Shown one piece after another: positions 1-9,531 of a stretch of DNA of 64,000 nt (positions are counted from its first letter, which is position 1; the number at the start of each line of letters is the position of its first letter). Source of the stretch: Calothrix sp. NIES-2098 (GTDB lineage Bacteria > Cyanobacteriota > Cyanobacteriia > Cyanobacteriales > Nostocaceae). The position numbers and the translations under genes are program-made. The stretch spans positions 4,405,001 through 4,469,000 of the forward strand of contig AP018172.1 in the NCBI GenBank assembly GCA_002368175.1, in the 5' to 3' direction. The notes under the pieces were generated by a model, which saw only the letters and a list, made by a program, of their open reading frames with translations, ran no database searches and was not told the origin of the DNA.

Positions 1-813
1 AATAACTTCTTCTAAGTTGTCAAATTGACCGTCTACCTCTAAGACGGATACGTAACGACCGTAGTAAACATCTGAACCATAGTACAGCTGCATACCAGGG
101 TAGGAACAAGTAAGCTTACGTCCACAAGGTGTCCAATGAATGGTTGACCCTTCATCAAAGAGATAGGTTGGCTCAAAGCCTTCTTTACCTTCGCGCTGGA
201 GCATCCGTACCCGTAGGACTTTGCGCTCTGTGTCGTTTTTAATTAAGTTGGTGGGCAATACTTGCAGAACCACATCAGCAAATTCTCTTTGTGGCTCAAT
301 AAACTTTTCAAAATCAGGCTTACGGGAATTGATTTGAGCTAAGACATCTTCATAGCGATGTCCCCTTTCAGCCATATCTCGCTGGATTTTCCAAGCAATT
401 TTTACTTCGTCGCTAATATCAAAATAAACACTGAAGTCAATTAGCGATCGCACCCGTTCATCGTATAAAGGATGCAGTCCTTCAACCACTATGATATGAT
501 TTGGCTCGATCCGTTCTGGCGGATCGATCATGCCGGTTTCGTGGTTGTAAATCGGTTTGTCAACTGCTTGACCATTTTTGAGCGCTTTAATTTGCTCATA
601 CATCAGGTCAAAATTGTTTGCCCTAGGATCGAGTGCTGTGATCCCGGTTTCTTTGCGCTGTTTGCGATCTAGAGAATGATAGTCATCTAAACAGATGACT
701 GTCATTAAGTCCTCACCAAACAAATCAATCAAACGACGCAAAAATGTAGATTTACCGCACCCAGAGTCTCCAGCTACTCCAATTAGTACCACGCGTTCCG
801 GCTTACTCGTCAT
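1..813 (-). CDS. prk: Phosphoribulokinase, C-terminus cut by window edge
   Basis: ATP-dependent phosphorylation of ribulose 5-phosphate to ribulose 1,5-bisphosphate, the committed Calvin-cycle step; cytosolic. The reverse-strand translation from the ATG at 813 starts MTSKPERVVLIGVAGDSGCG, with the P-loop GDSGCGKST at about residues 15-23. Cys19 and Cys41 sit where the thioredoxin/CP12-regulated cysteine pair of photosynthetic PRK lies, so light/redox control is expected. The DDYHSLDR segment and the later conserved block ending in YYGRYVSVLEVDG are present. About 271 of the usual 330-340 residues are visible; the end lies beyond base 1. It is divergent from petH across about 1.1 kb, an arrangement I recall from Anabaena. 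Confidence 0.97.
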   Translation of the reverse strand, partial: MTSKPERVVLIGVAGDSGCGKSTFLRRLIDLFGEDLMTVICLDDYHSLDRKQRKETGITALDPRANNFDLMYEQIKALKNGQAVDKPIYNHETGMIDPPERIEPNHIIVVEGLHPLYDERVRSLIDFSVYFDISDEVKIAWKIQRDMAERGHRYEDVLAQINSRKPDFEKFIEPQREFADVVLQVLPTNLIKNDTERKVLRVRMLQREGKEGFEPTYLFDEGSTIHWTPCGRKLTCSYPGMQLYYGSDVYYGRYVSVLEVDGQFDNLEEVI

Positions 814-1902
814 AAATCTCCTCTAGATACTAAAAGATGTGTCAATCAAAATTTTTCACACAGCAGATTTTGAAGCCAAGAGTTTACCCATTGGTTTTTC
901 CGGCGTTCTTATTACCCACAGCGCCATAAAGAAGTTCAGACGGGTTACAACAAGTAATAGTTGTTACTCGCCTGCCTAGCCTGAGTTTGTTGCTGGTAAG
1001 TATTTAATCCTAGTGGTATATTTGATTTTAACAGAAGGGGTTATTCTATACAAGTTTACTGTCAGAAAGAATTAGCGTGGTTCATCGATCGTGTTGATGA
1101 TTTAGTTGCTAATTTGAAAAGAGATCTCTTCAATACCCACAAGCAGTCTGGTAACTCCTGTGAAGTGTTTGTAACCCTATTATTCAAGTTTATAATGTTT
1201 GGTTTTCTCTGTCCGCAAATTTTTTGCAATTTTGGAATTTTAATTTGCGATCGGGTAATACTCCAGAAATTCATCAGCCAAAATCTATCTAAAGAATGAG
1301 TGCCCAAGTTAGAAAAAAAATCTTGGTTGTAGCTTTATGAACATACTCAATTACACTGGAGACCTTGGGAAATTGAATTGTTAGAGGTTGACAGATCGAT
1401 CGCATCAAGTAAAACTGATTATAATTGCTTATATCTAGCCACGCTGTAACATTCAGTTTTACAGATTCACTCAAGCTAGTCATGTAATTAGTCATGATTA
1501 GGTTATGGTTGCATATTTGTTTCAACTGTACAGAGGGGCATATCGTGTAGTCTACACAAAGCTTCAGTTAATCTCTGACGGGATACCGAGAGTTACTGAA
1601 AAGCCTAAACTGTAGTGCTTGCAGTCAGCTTAGGAGTATGTTACTTCACGAAAAAAACATTAAATTGACTCATTATTAACATTCTCCAGACGACTTATCC
1701 TCTAACTTAGAAGGTGAACAGGTGTGTTTTTGCGCTGCCTGCATGTCTTTGGTGAGTGTACTTAGCAAGGCGTTAATTGATAATGCCACTTTCCTAGAGC
1801 GCCAGTTTTGTGAAGCGAAAATCCGGTACACTAAAGCTGGCTTGTGATAGGAAAAGTTTTTTTTTGAAAAACGGTTAAGTAAACATCGGAGTGATAGAAC
1901 GA
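814..1902. other. prk-petH divergent intergenic region (about 1.1 kb)
   Basis: A long divergent spacer that must contain the promoters of both prk and petH. Short open frames occur on both strands between 1062 and 1525, but none has recognisable protein character or a Shine-Dalgarno sequence. A perfect 6-bp dyad lies at 1545-1557. A T-rich tract (T9) lies at about 1856-1865, shortly before petH. I see no clear NtcA site (GTA-N8-TAC). Confidence 0.5.
1545..1557. promoter_or_regulatory. Perfect dyad GTGTAG-T-CTACAC upstream of petH
   Basis: A 13-bp palindrome with 6-bp arms and a single central base, about 345 bp upstream of the petH start. The form suits binding by a dimeric regulator, but no specific factor can be named. 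A chance occurrence in a 1.1 kb spacer cannot be excluded. Confidence 0.25.
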
Positions 1903-3198
1903 ATGTACAAACAAGGTGCTGTTGAGGGTGCTGCTAACACAGAATCAGGTAGCCGCGTCTTCGTTTACGAAGTGGTGGGTCTGCGTCAGAACGAAGAAAC
2001 TGATCAAACGAACTACCAAATTCGTAACAGTGGCAGTGTATTCATCAGAGTGCCTTACAACCGCATGAATCAAGAAATGCGACGTATCACTCGCCTAGGC
2101 GGCAAAATTGTTAGTATTTATCCCGCCAGTGCGTTACAGCAATTCAATGGCACAGCCTCATTAGGGATTGCTAACAGTGAGGGGAATGGTCAAGCCACAC
2201 CTGTGAATGCGACAACTGAAGTTACATCACCAGCTGAAGAACAGCTCAAGAAGAAGGATCAAAAAGGCAACACCATGACTCAAGCAAAAGCCAAAAAAGA
2301 CGCCCATGCTGATGTCCCTGTGAACACTTACCGTCCCAATGCACCTTTTATTGGCAAGTGTATATCCAATGACCCCTTAGTAAAAGAAGGTGGGATTGGT
2401 ATTGTACAGCACATCAAGTTTGACCTTTCTGGTAGTAATTTGAAGTATATAGAAGGTCAAAGTATTGGTATTATCCCCCCTGGAGTAGACAAGAACGGCA
2501 AGCCGGAGAAGCTGAGACTGTATTCCATCGCCTCAACTCGTCATGGCGATGATGTCGATGACAAAACAGTATCGCTGTGCGTGCGTCAATTGGAGTACAA
2601 GCATCCAGAAACAGGCGAAACAGTCTACGGTGTTTGCTCAACTCACTTGTGTTTCCTCAAACCAGGCGATGAAGTAAAAATTACCGGGCCTGTGGGTAAG
2701 GAAATGTTACTACCCAGCGACCCCGAAGCTAACGTCATCATGATGGCAACCGGAACTGGTATTGCGCCCATGCGTGCTTATCTGTGGCGTCAGTTTAAGG
2801 ATGCAGAAAGAGCAGCCAACCCAGAATACCAGTTTAAGGGATTTTCTTGGTTAATCTTTGGTGTGCCCACAAGTCCCAACATCCTATATAAAGAAGAATT
2901 GGAAGAAATGCAGGCGAAATATCCTGATAACTTCCGCCTCACCTACGCCATCAGCCGGGAACAAAAGAATCCTCAAGGTGGCAGAATGTACATCCAAGAT
3001 CGAGTTGCAGAACACGCAGATGAACTGTGGCAATTGATTAAAAATGAAAAAACCCACACCTACATCTGCGGTTTGCGCGGTATGGAAGATGGTATCGATG
3101 CTGCGTTGACGGCTGCTGCTGCTAAAGAAGGCGTAGAGTGGAGTGCTTACCAGAAGGAAATCAAGAAAGCTGGCCGCTGGCACGTAGAAACCTACTAA
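1903..3198 (+). CDS. petH: Ferredoxin-NADP+ reductase with CpcD-like phycobilisome linker domain
   Basis: Transfers electrons between ferredoxin and NADP(H) at photosystem I and in cyclic or heterotrophic electron flow. The 431-residue form has three parts: an N-terminal CpcD-like domain (about 1-80, SGSVFIRVPYNRMNQEM), a low-complexity linker with a Lys-rich patch (about 110-135), and the FAD/NADP reductase core (RLYSIASTRHG for FAD binding, MATGTGIAPMRAYLWR for the nucleotide loop, C-terminal WHVETY). I chose ATG 1903 because known homologues start just before the QGAxxGAAN segment and because GGAG lies 11 bases upstream. An in-frame GTG at 1891 would add four residues. An internal ATG at 2275 could give the short isoform that lacks the linker domain. 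A strong palindrome follows the stop. Confidence 0.97.
   Translation: MYKQGAVEGAANTESGSRVFVYEVVGLRQNEETDQTNYQIRNSGSVFIRVPYNRMNQEMRRITRLGGKIVSIYPASALQQFNGTASLGIANSEGNGQATPVNATTEVTSPAEEQLKKKDQKGNTMTQAKAKKDAHADVPVNTYRPNAPFIGKCISNDPLVKEGGIGIVQHIKFDLSGSNLKYIEGQSIGIIPPGVDKNGKPEKLRLYSIASTRHGDDVDDKTVSLCVRQLEYKHPETGETVYGVCSTHLCFLKPGDEVKITGPVGKEMLLPSDPEANVIMMATGTGIAPMRAYLWRQFKDAERAANPEYQFKGFSWLIFGVPTSPNILYKEELEEMQAKYPDNFRLTYAISREQKNPQGGRMYIQDRVAEHADELWQLIKNEKTHTYICGLRGMEDGIDAALTAAAAKEGVEWSAYQKEIKKAGRWHVETY
2250..2277 (+). promoter_or_regulatory. Candidate internal translation start for short FNR isoform
   Basis: In the linker between the CpcD-like and reductase domains there is a purine-rich AAGAAGGA stretch at about 2251-2258, then an in-frame ATG at 2275 (TMTQAKAKK). 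It is known from Synechocystis and heterocystous strains that petH yields a linker-free FNR(S) by initiation at this kind of internal methionine. That it happens here is an inference from the conserved position. Confidence 0.5.
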
Positions 3199-3229
3199 GT
3201 GTCGAGTAGTGAGTTTTAAGTTTTGAGTC

Positions 3230-3257
3230 TGTAGGGTGGGCAATGCCCCACCCTACA
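3230..3257. repeat. 28-bp palindrome behind petH (terminator or repeat element)
   Basis: Perfect 11-bp arms TGTAGGGTGGG and CCCACCCTACA flank a 6-base centre, starting 31 bases after the petH stop. There is no long T-run, so it is an imperfect intrinsic terminator. It resembles the dispersed GTAGGG...CCCTAC palindromes of filamentous cyanobacteria. A related core (GGCATTGCC) is inside the MITE at 10678-10775. Confidence 0.6.
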
Positions 3258-3482
3258 ATTGTTTTCAGGTCTACACACTAGACCTCTGGTAAAAATCCGA
3301 ATTAAGATAAAAAAGAACTACAGATGTAGACACTCAGTGGCTTTCTGTAGGATAAACGCAAAAATACCGATAATTATTATTTGTGATTTAATATCCTAAA
3401 TATTGATATATACAAAAGGTTTACTGAGTAATAATTTCATACTCAGGACTCAGGACTTAAAACTGAATTTGGTAGAAAAATT

Positions 3483-4781
3483 GTGGGTGTAAAACTAGGG
3501 ATATTAGGATTAGGTACTGTTGGCACGGGTACTGTACAGTTGTTACAAGATACCACTGGGCGTCACCCGTTATTGCAGGAAATAGAAATATATCGAGTGG
3601 GAGTACGATCGCTTGATAAACCCCGTGAGGTAAAACTACCACACGCAGCGATTACCACAGACTTAGAATCTATAGTTAGCGATCCGGCGGTAGATATAGT
3701 TGTCGAAGTCATGGGTGGATTGGAACCAGCGCGATCGCTGATTCTCAAAGCACTACAAAACGGTAAACACGTTGTCACCGCCAATAAAGCTGTCATCGCC
3801 CGCTTTGGAGATGAAATCTTTACTACTGCCAATCAAGCTGGAGTATATGTCTTGCTAGAAGCCGCAGTGGGTGGTGGTATTCCTGTAATTCAACCCCTGA
3901 AGCAAGCTTTAAGTGTAAACCGCATTCACACCGTTACAGGCATAGTCAACGGTACTACCAACTACATCCTGACACGGATGCAAAAAGAAGGTAGCAATTT
4001 TGAGGATGTGTTGGCTGATGCTCAAAGATTGGGCTATGCTGAAGCCGATCCTACCGCTGATGTAGATGGCTTAGACGCAGCAGATAAAATTGCCATCTTG
4101 GCCTCATTAGCCTTTGGCGGACGCATTCACCTAGAAGATGTCTATTGTGAGGGAATTCGGCAAGTTAGCAAAACAGATATTGCCTATGCTGAGAAATTGG
4201 GATTTGTGATTAAATTGCTAGCGATCGCCAAACTTCATAGTAGCGATTCTGCAAAACTATCTGTCAGAGTTCATCCTACCTTAGTTCCCCAAGCACATCC
4301 CTTAGCTAGCATTAACGGCGTGTATAACGCCATTCTTGTGGAAGGAGAACCATTAGGGCAAGTCATGTTTTTTGGACCTGGTGCTGGTGCTGGTGCCACA
4401 GCCAGTGCCGTAACATCGGATATTTTAAATCTAGCTGCAACACTGAAAACAGAAACGGTCAACACTGCTAAACCCAATCCTTTATTAACTTGTGGGCATC
4501 AAGACTACTGTCAAATTGCGCCTATAGCAGAATTAGTAACTCGTTTTTATACCCGCTTCCTGACTAAAGATAGCCCAGGAGTCATTGGCAAATTAGGTAC
4601 TTGCTTTGGCAATTACGGCGTTAGCTTAGAGTCAGTTGTCCAAACTGGGTTTCAAGGAGAACTAGCAGAGATTGTGGTTGTCACCCATGATGTGAAAGAA
4701 GGTAACTTTCGCCAAGCTTTGGCAGAAATTCAGAACTTGGAAGCGATAGACAGCATTCCTAGCTTATTGCGCGTACTGTGA
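3483..4781 (+). CDS. hom: Homoserine dehydrogenase
   Basis: NAD(P)H-dependent reduction of aspartate semialdehyde to homoserine, the branch to threonine, methionine and isoleucine; cytosolic. The 432 residues carry the N-terminal Rossmann motif GLGTVGTG (about 8-15), the catalytic-domain signature YAEADPTADVDGLDAADK (about 180-197) and a C-terminal ACT regulatory domain (SPGVIGKLGTCFGNYGVSLE), so feedback control by threonine is expected. The length is normal for monofunctional HSDH. It starts at GTG 3483; no earlier in-frame start fits the fold. It stands alone, and convergent with the next gene. Confidence 0.95.
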   Translation: MGVKLGILGLGTVGTGTVQLLQDTTGRHPLLQEIEIYRVGVRSLDKPREVKLPHAAITTDLESIVSDPAVDIVVEVMGGLEPARSLILKALQNGKHVVTANKAVIARFGDEIFTTANQAGVYVLLEAAVGGGIPVIQPLKQALSVNRIHTVTGIVNGTTNYILTRMQKEGSNFEDVLADAQRLGYAEADPTADVDGLDAADKIAILASLAFGGRIHLEDVYCEGIRQVSKTDIAYAEKLGFVIKLLAIAKLHSSDSAKLSVRVHPTLVPQAHPLASINGVYNAILVEGEPLGQVMFFGPGAGAGATASAVTSDILNLAATLKTETVNTAKPNPLLTCGHQDYCQIAPIAELVTRFYTRFLTKDSPGVIGKLGTCFGNYGVSLESVVQTGFQGELAEIVVVTHDVKEGNFRQALAEIQNLEAIDSIPSLLRVL

Positions 4782-4837
4782 TGAATAATACTATTTGACT
4801 TGCCATTTTTTATACTACGCTAAACTTAGTCGCTGAT

Positions 4838-4875
4838 GGGGGTTCCCACGAAGTAGGGATTGGGGAAGAACCCCC
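4838..4875. repeat. Inverted repeat between convergent genes
   Basis: Arms GGGGGTTC (4838-4845) and GAACCCCC (4868-4875) with a 22-base loop lie in the short space between hom and the minus-strand membrane protein gene. It may end transcription for either gene, but there is no T-run next to it. Confidence 0.4.
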
Positions 4876-4944
4876 AAGTCGCGCTAACTCACTACGAACT
4901 CATCAAAGTGAATGAAACAGAGCAGTAATTAATTACATTTCTGC

Positions 4945-6582
4945 CTAATAAGGTGATTGTAATGGAGGAGCATTTCTTCTTTCAGGTACGGGATTAGTAC
5001 CATCCCAAACAGCACGTTGGCCATCAGAGTTAATTAAGGTGATTTTGACTTTTTCTGATGTGAAATTATTAGCAAAATCGTGTATCCATACTAACCATTG
5101 GTCTTCTGGAAGTGCGTTCAGCCCATTAAAATTAATTTGCAATTTTTTACAAAACTCTCCAGGATTATCAGGATCGGGGTCTAGTGTAGAGATGTAGTCT
5201 TGTTTGACTTCAATTCGCGTATCGGGTTTTTCAGTCTTGTTTTCGTCTAAATACACCATTTGCACTATTACCCCTCCTGCTTGGGACAAATGATCTCCAG
5301 AAAGGGTAATTTGCGGATTTGTATTCCAGTCTTCGGGTTCACCCCACAAGACTACTTGGGTGATAACGGGGCCAGCTTTGCGGACAGCTTTACCACCGAT
5401 GTAGCCACCAGCACTGATTCCCATCAGTACCAAGATTTCAGAAGGGATAGATGGTAAAGAAGATGCTGTTGTATAGGTGACTAACAGAATCACTATAAAA
5501 GCAATACCAATAATTAGATTCCAAACTACCTGCTGTACCCGTTCCAAGGCTACTACGCCACCATGCACTACCAAATCAGACCAAGCGGGATTTACGTCTC
5601 CAGATCCCTTACTACCACGGAATGTGGAAGTCGCTTGTGCTGTCACCAAAGTTACCAAACTAATCAAAAAAGTATAGGCAAATCCTGATAAGGGAATAAA
5701 TTCCCAGATCCCTTGAATGACTCCACGGCCGATAAATAGAAATAAATAACCAAAAACAATGATAGTTAGCCACCAGACAAACTGGACGCGTGCCAGACTA
5801 AAGGTGTTTGTCTGTCGCTCAAGAATCAACCACTCTAATGAATTGAGGTTTTTTTGATTGCTTTTTTTGAGCGAATTGGCGGGTAAGTTGGCTTTTTTGG
5901 ACTCTGTAGCTAAAGCGTAGATGATGGCTACAATGACGAGCGTTACAAGAGTAGCGATCGCAAACACAATTAATGTTGTTAAACCACTCACAGGACGCAT
6001 GACATTAACCTGAAGTTGATCCTCAGTAATTTGGGGGTCAATACTAGTTGCGTTTCCTCCTACTTCGACTCTGACAGGGTGTGTTCCCCTGCTCAACTTT
6101 CTGAGTTGATCGTTAGTAAAGGTGGCAAAAATTGCCTTTCCGTCTTCTGCAACTCTCACATTAGGAGTAGTAGCATCATCAGGGGGATTACCGATTTTGA
6201 CTGCAATTTTATTTTTGGGTGAATTGTCTGGTTTGGGGAAGTTGTCACCCGTAATTACTAAATTGAGCCTTTCTTGGGCGTAACCTTGAATATTTTCTCG
6301 TACAAGTGATTGAGGAATGCTGACATACAATTCCTTAGGACTGACGCTTCTAATTGAAGTAACATCAGGTGCGCTCGCCGTATCATTAGTGGCTTGCGAA
6401 ATATAAGTTGTAGTATCTATTTGAGTAGAGTTGATATTAGTTGGCTGCTCAGAGCTATCATCTTGCCTTGCTTCACCCACGCCTACAGTAGTAAATAACA
6501 AGATGCACGCTAGCGCCAAAGATAATAGAGGGTAATAATACCTCTTGCTTATACGTTTCCAGGAAATTTTGAATAAGCGCAT
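4945..6582 (-). CDS. Membrane-anchored protein of unknown function
   Basis: I do not recognise this 545-residue protein. Visible parts in order: a basic N-terminus and signal-type hydrophobic stretch (about 17-36); an extracytoplasmic Ser/Thr/Asp-rich domain (about 40-200) with beta-sandwich character (LVITGDNFP, GTHPVRVEVGG), suggestive of an IPT/Ig-like fold; a transmembrane segment (about 204-226); a cytoplasmic-looking basic stretch; three to four more helices (about 268-400); and a C-terminal domain that again has an ITLSGDHLSQAGG beta motif. Two IPT-like domains around a membrane core suggest a surface or envelope scaffold, but this is speculative. The gene stands alone, divergent from the Sir2 gene. 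Confidence 0.8.
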   Translation of the reverse strand: MRLFKISWKRISKRYYYPLLSLALACILLFTTVGVGEARQDDSSEQPTNINSTQIDTTTYISQATNDTASAPDVTSIRSVSPKELYVSIPQSLVRENIQGYAQERLNLVITGDNFPKPDNSPKNKIAVKIGNPPDDATTPNVRVAEDGKAIFATFTNDQLRKLSRGTHPVRVEVGGNATSIDPQITEDQLQVNVMRPVSGLTTLIVFAIATLVTLVIVAIIYALATESKKANLPANSLKKSNQKNLNSLEWLILERQTNTFSLARVQFVWWLTIIVFGYLFLFIGRGVIQGIWEFIPLSGFAYTFLISLVTLVTAQATSTFRGSKGSGDVNPAWSDLVVHGGVVALERVQQVVWNLIIGIAFIVILLVTYTTASSLPSIPSEILVLMGISAGGYIGGKAVRKAGPVITQVVLWGEPEDWNTNPQITLSGDHLSQAGGVIVQMVYLDENKTEKPDTRIEVKQDYISTLDPDPDNPGEFCKKLQINFNGLNALPEDQWLVWIHDFANNFTSEKVKITLINSDGQRAVWDGTNPVPERRNAPPLQSPY

Positions 6583-6919
6583 AAATGATTCTAAGAGTAT
6601 CTCTGAGCTACTTACATAGAGATGAGTAAACCTAATGTCTCTTCGCCGTTATCGATATAGCCCTGAGAAAAAAATTTCTAGGACGAAAATACTGTGGGCT
6701 TTTCGCTCATTAGGTTTTTAATGCATCTCAGTATTCCTTGTTTATTAAACTGCTCGCAGTGGGCTGAGGCCATAATTTGTAATTTTTATTTAGTATTCAG
6801 CAGTCTAATTTAAGAAATTCCCCTGTCGCTTCAGAGTTGTAACCCCGCTTTTAGCGATCGCGATCGCATTGTCGATCTGGGTAATCTAAGTTGCAGTCGT
6901 CAAACTCTGTAAATGTCTC
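6583..6919. other. Divergent spacer, membrane protein gene / Sir2 gene
   Basis: About 340 bases with no credible ORF. It holds an overlapping double HIP1 sequence GCGATCGCGATCGC at 6854-6867. Promoters for both flanking genes must lie here, but none is clear enough to mark. Confidence 0.4.
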
Positions 6920-7645
6920 ATGCCTAAAATTGTTGTATTCAGTGGTGCAGGTCTTTCAGTAGAAAGCGGTATTCCCACTTTTAGAGGTTCGGGAGGCTTA
7001 TGGGAAGGACACCAAATCGCAGATGTTGCTACCCCTCTCGGTTGGATGCAAAATAAACAGCTAGTGCTGGACTTTTATGCTCAAAGATTTGCCCAGATGC
7101 AGCAATGTCAACCTAATGCTGCGCACTTTGCGATTGCGCAACTTGCTGAGAGATTGGATGTCATCTGTATTACTCAAAATATTGATACGCTGCTGGAAAA
7201 AGCAGGCGTGAAAGATGTTTGGCATATCCACGGACGTATAGATTACCACAAGTGCGAATGGCACTTCGGAATTCCGCCAATGGATGCTGATTGGCAATGT
7301 GATTATCGTGATGCGATTGAGAAACCAATTCAACTTGGCGAACTGTGCCCTAAGTGTGGTAAGCAATTACGTCCTGATGTTGTTTGGTTTGGCGAAGCAG
7401 TGGATATGAGAGTTGATGATTTGTATCAAATTGTCTCTCAAGTAGATATTTTTATTGTCATTGGGACATCCGCTACAGTGTATCCAGCTGCCAATTTGTT
7501 GAAATTCTTTCAAAATGTACCTGAGAAATACTTTATTGACCCAAATCTCAATTATCCAGCACTGAATGGTTTTACCATCTTTGAGGGTTCAGCCACGCAA
7601 CATTTACCTAGCCTGGTTGCACAAATAACGGCAAAGTTTTGTTAG
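6920..7645 (+). CDS. cobB: Sir2-family NAD-dependent protein deacylase
   Basis: Removes acyl groups from protein lysines using NAD+, giving nicotinamide and O-acyl-ADP-ribose; cytosolic. The 241 residues show the NAD-binding SGAGLSVESGIPTFRG (about 8-23), TQNIDTLLEKAG, the catalytic His104 in the HIHGR motif, cysteines suited to zinc (KCEW, WQCDY, CPKCGK) and the VVWFGEAV and GTSATVYPAA motifs. The first zinc pair is widely spaced rather than C-x2-C. Length and motifs fit class III or unclassified bacterial sirtuins. It lies 68 bases before mtnA on the same strand and could be co-transcribed with it. Confidence 0.92.
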   Translation: MPKIVVFSGAGLSVESGIPTFRGSGGLWEGHQIADVATPLGWMQNKQLVLDFYAQRFAQMQQCQPNAAHFAIAQLAERLDVICITQNIDTLLEKAGVKDVWHIHGRIDYHKCEWHFGIPPMDADWQCDYRDAIEKPIQLGELCPKCGKQLRPDVVWFGEAVDMRVDDLYQIVSQVDIFIVIGTSATVYPAANLLKFFQNVPEKYFIDPNLNYPALNGFTIFEGSATQHLPSLVAQITAKFC

Positions 7646-7713
7646 TGCTTCAAGCTCCTGAAAGTGAAATAGTATAAGTATTTGATGCCTACTTGCAATA
7701 TTTCTCACTTTCT

Positions 7714-8775
7714 ATGACATATTCCCCCAACCAAGTTTATCCAGTTATTTGGCACAATGACTCGGTATCGCTAATCGATCAAACTCTCTTACCCAATGAG
7801 TATGGGTTTGTGGAGATTCACCGCAGTGAAGATATGGCAAGGGCAATTAAGACGATGATTGTCCGAGGTGCCCCTGCAATTGGTGTCGCAGCAGCATACG
7901 GTATGTATCTTGGGGCGAGGGAGATTGAAACTAGCGATCGCAACGAATTTTTACAACACTTAGAGCAAGTTGCCCAAATGTTGCGTTCTACTCGTCCGAC
8001 GGCGGTCAATTTATTTTGGGCAATTAGCCGGATGATGAAAACTGCCTATGAAACCTTGGGAACAGTAGCAGAACTAAAACAAACTCTTTTTGAAACCGCG
8101 CAAGCCATCAATGCTGAAGATTTGCAAACTTGTCAGGCGATCGGTGACAATGGCTTGACTGTATTGCCAAAGAACCCGGAAAAGCTGACAATTCTCACTC
8201 ATTGCAACGCTGGCGCGCTAGCAACTGCCGGTTATGGGACAGCTTTGGGTGTGGTACGTTCGGCTTGGAGAGAAGGACGTTTAGCGCGTGTGTTTGCCGA
8301 TGAAACCCGTCCTCGCTTGCAAGGTGCAAAACTCACAGCTTGGGAATGCGTTCAAGAAGGTATTCCTGTGACATTGATTACTGATAATATGGCCGCCCAC
8401 TGCATGAAGCAAGGATTAATTCATGCTGTTGTGGTTGGTGCGGATAGAATTGCTGCTAACGGTGATACTGCGAATAAAATTGGTACTTATAGTGTAGCGA
8501 TCGCAGCTAAAGCCCATAATATTCCTTTCTTTGTCGCGGCTCCCTTGTCTACTGTTGATTTTGAATTATCTGACGGTAGCCAAATTCCCATTGAAGAACG
8601 CGATCCTACAGAAATTTATCAAGTAGGTAATACGATTCTTACGCCTGAAGGTGTGGAATTTTATAATCCGGCTTTTGATGTTACCCCAGCAAATTTAATT
8701 ACAGCCATCATTACCGAAAATGGTGCTTTTGCTCCTAGTGAATTAGCCAAATCTCAGGTTAAGCAAGCGGTTTAA
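7714..8775 (+). CDS. mtnA: S-methyl-5-thioribose-1-phosphate isomerase
   Basis: Isomerises methylthioribose 1-phosphate to methylthioribulose 1-phosphate in methionine salvage; cytosolic. The 353 residues have the eIF2B-like isomerase fold: KTMIVRGAPAIGVAAAYGM (about 45-63), RPTAVNLFWA, the catalytic Cys region LTHCNAGALATAGYGTALGV, the catalytic Asp in VVGADRIAANGDTANKIGTY, and C-terminal NPAFDVTPANLITAIITENG. I chose ATG 7714; a TTG at 7693 would add seven residues without support. No clear Shine-Dalgarno sequence precedes either start. Confidence 0.95.
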   Translation: MTYSPNQVYPVIWHNDSVSLIDQTLLPNEYGFVEIHRSEDMARAIKTMIVRGAPAIGVAAAYGMYLGAREIETSDRNEFLQHLEQVAQMLRSTRPTAVNLFWAISRMMKTAYETLGTVAELKQTLFETAQAINAEDLQTCQAIGDNGLTVLPKNPEKLTILTHCNAGALATAGYGTALGVVRSAWREGRLARVFADETRPRLQGAKLTAWECVQEGIPVTLITDNMAAHCMKQGLIHAVVVGADRIAANGDTANKIGTYSVAIAAKAHNIPFFVAAPLSTVDFELSDGSQIPIEERDPTEIYQVGNTILTPEGVEFYNPAFDVTPANLITAIITENGAFAPSELAKSQVKQAV

Positions 8776-8880
8776 ATTACTGAATATTTCATCCGATCTA
8801 CTACATTGGACTTTTGATAAAAAAGCATTGACTGCGAAACATACAAGAACATTATTATTTATTAATTTTGTTTGGAGTTT

Positions 8881-9531
8881 TCATTGATGCTTAGAGCGCC
8901 ATGTTTCGAGAAAATCATTAATTTCTTGAGCTAACCATTCCTGCTGGTTTCTAAACAATCCAAAGCCAAATTTATGAGAGTAAATGCCTTGAGTTAGGCA
9001 TAAATGTGTTTGAAAACCTATGTTTTTTAATGTTTTTAACTCTGCGACTTTAACCGAACGCAAATCTTGGGTTTTACCACTTACATGATAGTTAATTCCT
9101 AAAAAATTCCAATTAAGACTAAAACTGTGTTCGTTAATCAATAAATAAACTTTGGAGAATTGCGATATGAAGAAATAATTGGTTTCAAGGGTAAAACGCA
9201 ATGGAAACAATATAATCAGAATTAATATGAATAAACATGGAATTGATAACTTAAATACTATTAAGTATATCATTAAAGCTACTAAACCTACCATGACAAT
9301 ATTCATGAGAATTAAAGTAGGTATAAATACAATTACTGCGAGTGCTAAACATCCATTTATTAAACGTCCAGCTTTTGTGTCTAATTTATTTATAAACTTG
9401 TGTAATGGATATATATAAATTGTTAAAGCGACATCGGTTTTTTTAAGGTAAATTCTATTTCCGGGTGGTTTAGGATAGCGATGGTTCGTAACTGAACTAT
9501 CGCTATTACTATCGTCATTGTGATTAGCCAT
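8881..9531 (-). CDS. Small membrane protein of unknown function
   Basis: I do not recognise the family. The 216 residues contain a polar Asn/Asp/Ser-rich N-terminus (1-25), a YLKKTDVALTIYIYP segment, two or three closely spaced hydrophobic helices (about 55-115, rich in Ile/Leu), and a soluble C-terminal half ending in NDFLETWRSKHQ. The region is AT-rich, and the hydrophobic part is strongly biased to Ile/Leu codons. It is convergent with mtnA. The integral membrane location is clear; the function is unknown. Confidence 0.75.
   Translation of the reverse strand: MANHNDDSNSDSSVTNHRYPKPPGNRIYLKKTDVALTIYIYPLHKFINKLDTKAGRLINGCLALAVIVFIPTLILMNIVMVGLVALMIYLIVFKLSIPCLFILILIILFPLRFTLETNYFFISQFSKVYLLINEHSFSLNWNFLGINYHVSGKTQDLRSVKVAELKTLKNIGFQTHLCLTQGIYSHKFGFGLFRNQQEWLAQEINDFLETWRSKHQ

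Noticed and set aside
1062..1525. Short frames in the prk-petH spacer
   Set aside because: No Shine-Dalgarno, no recognisable domain, and overlapping frames on both strands suggest chance.
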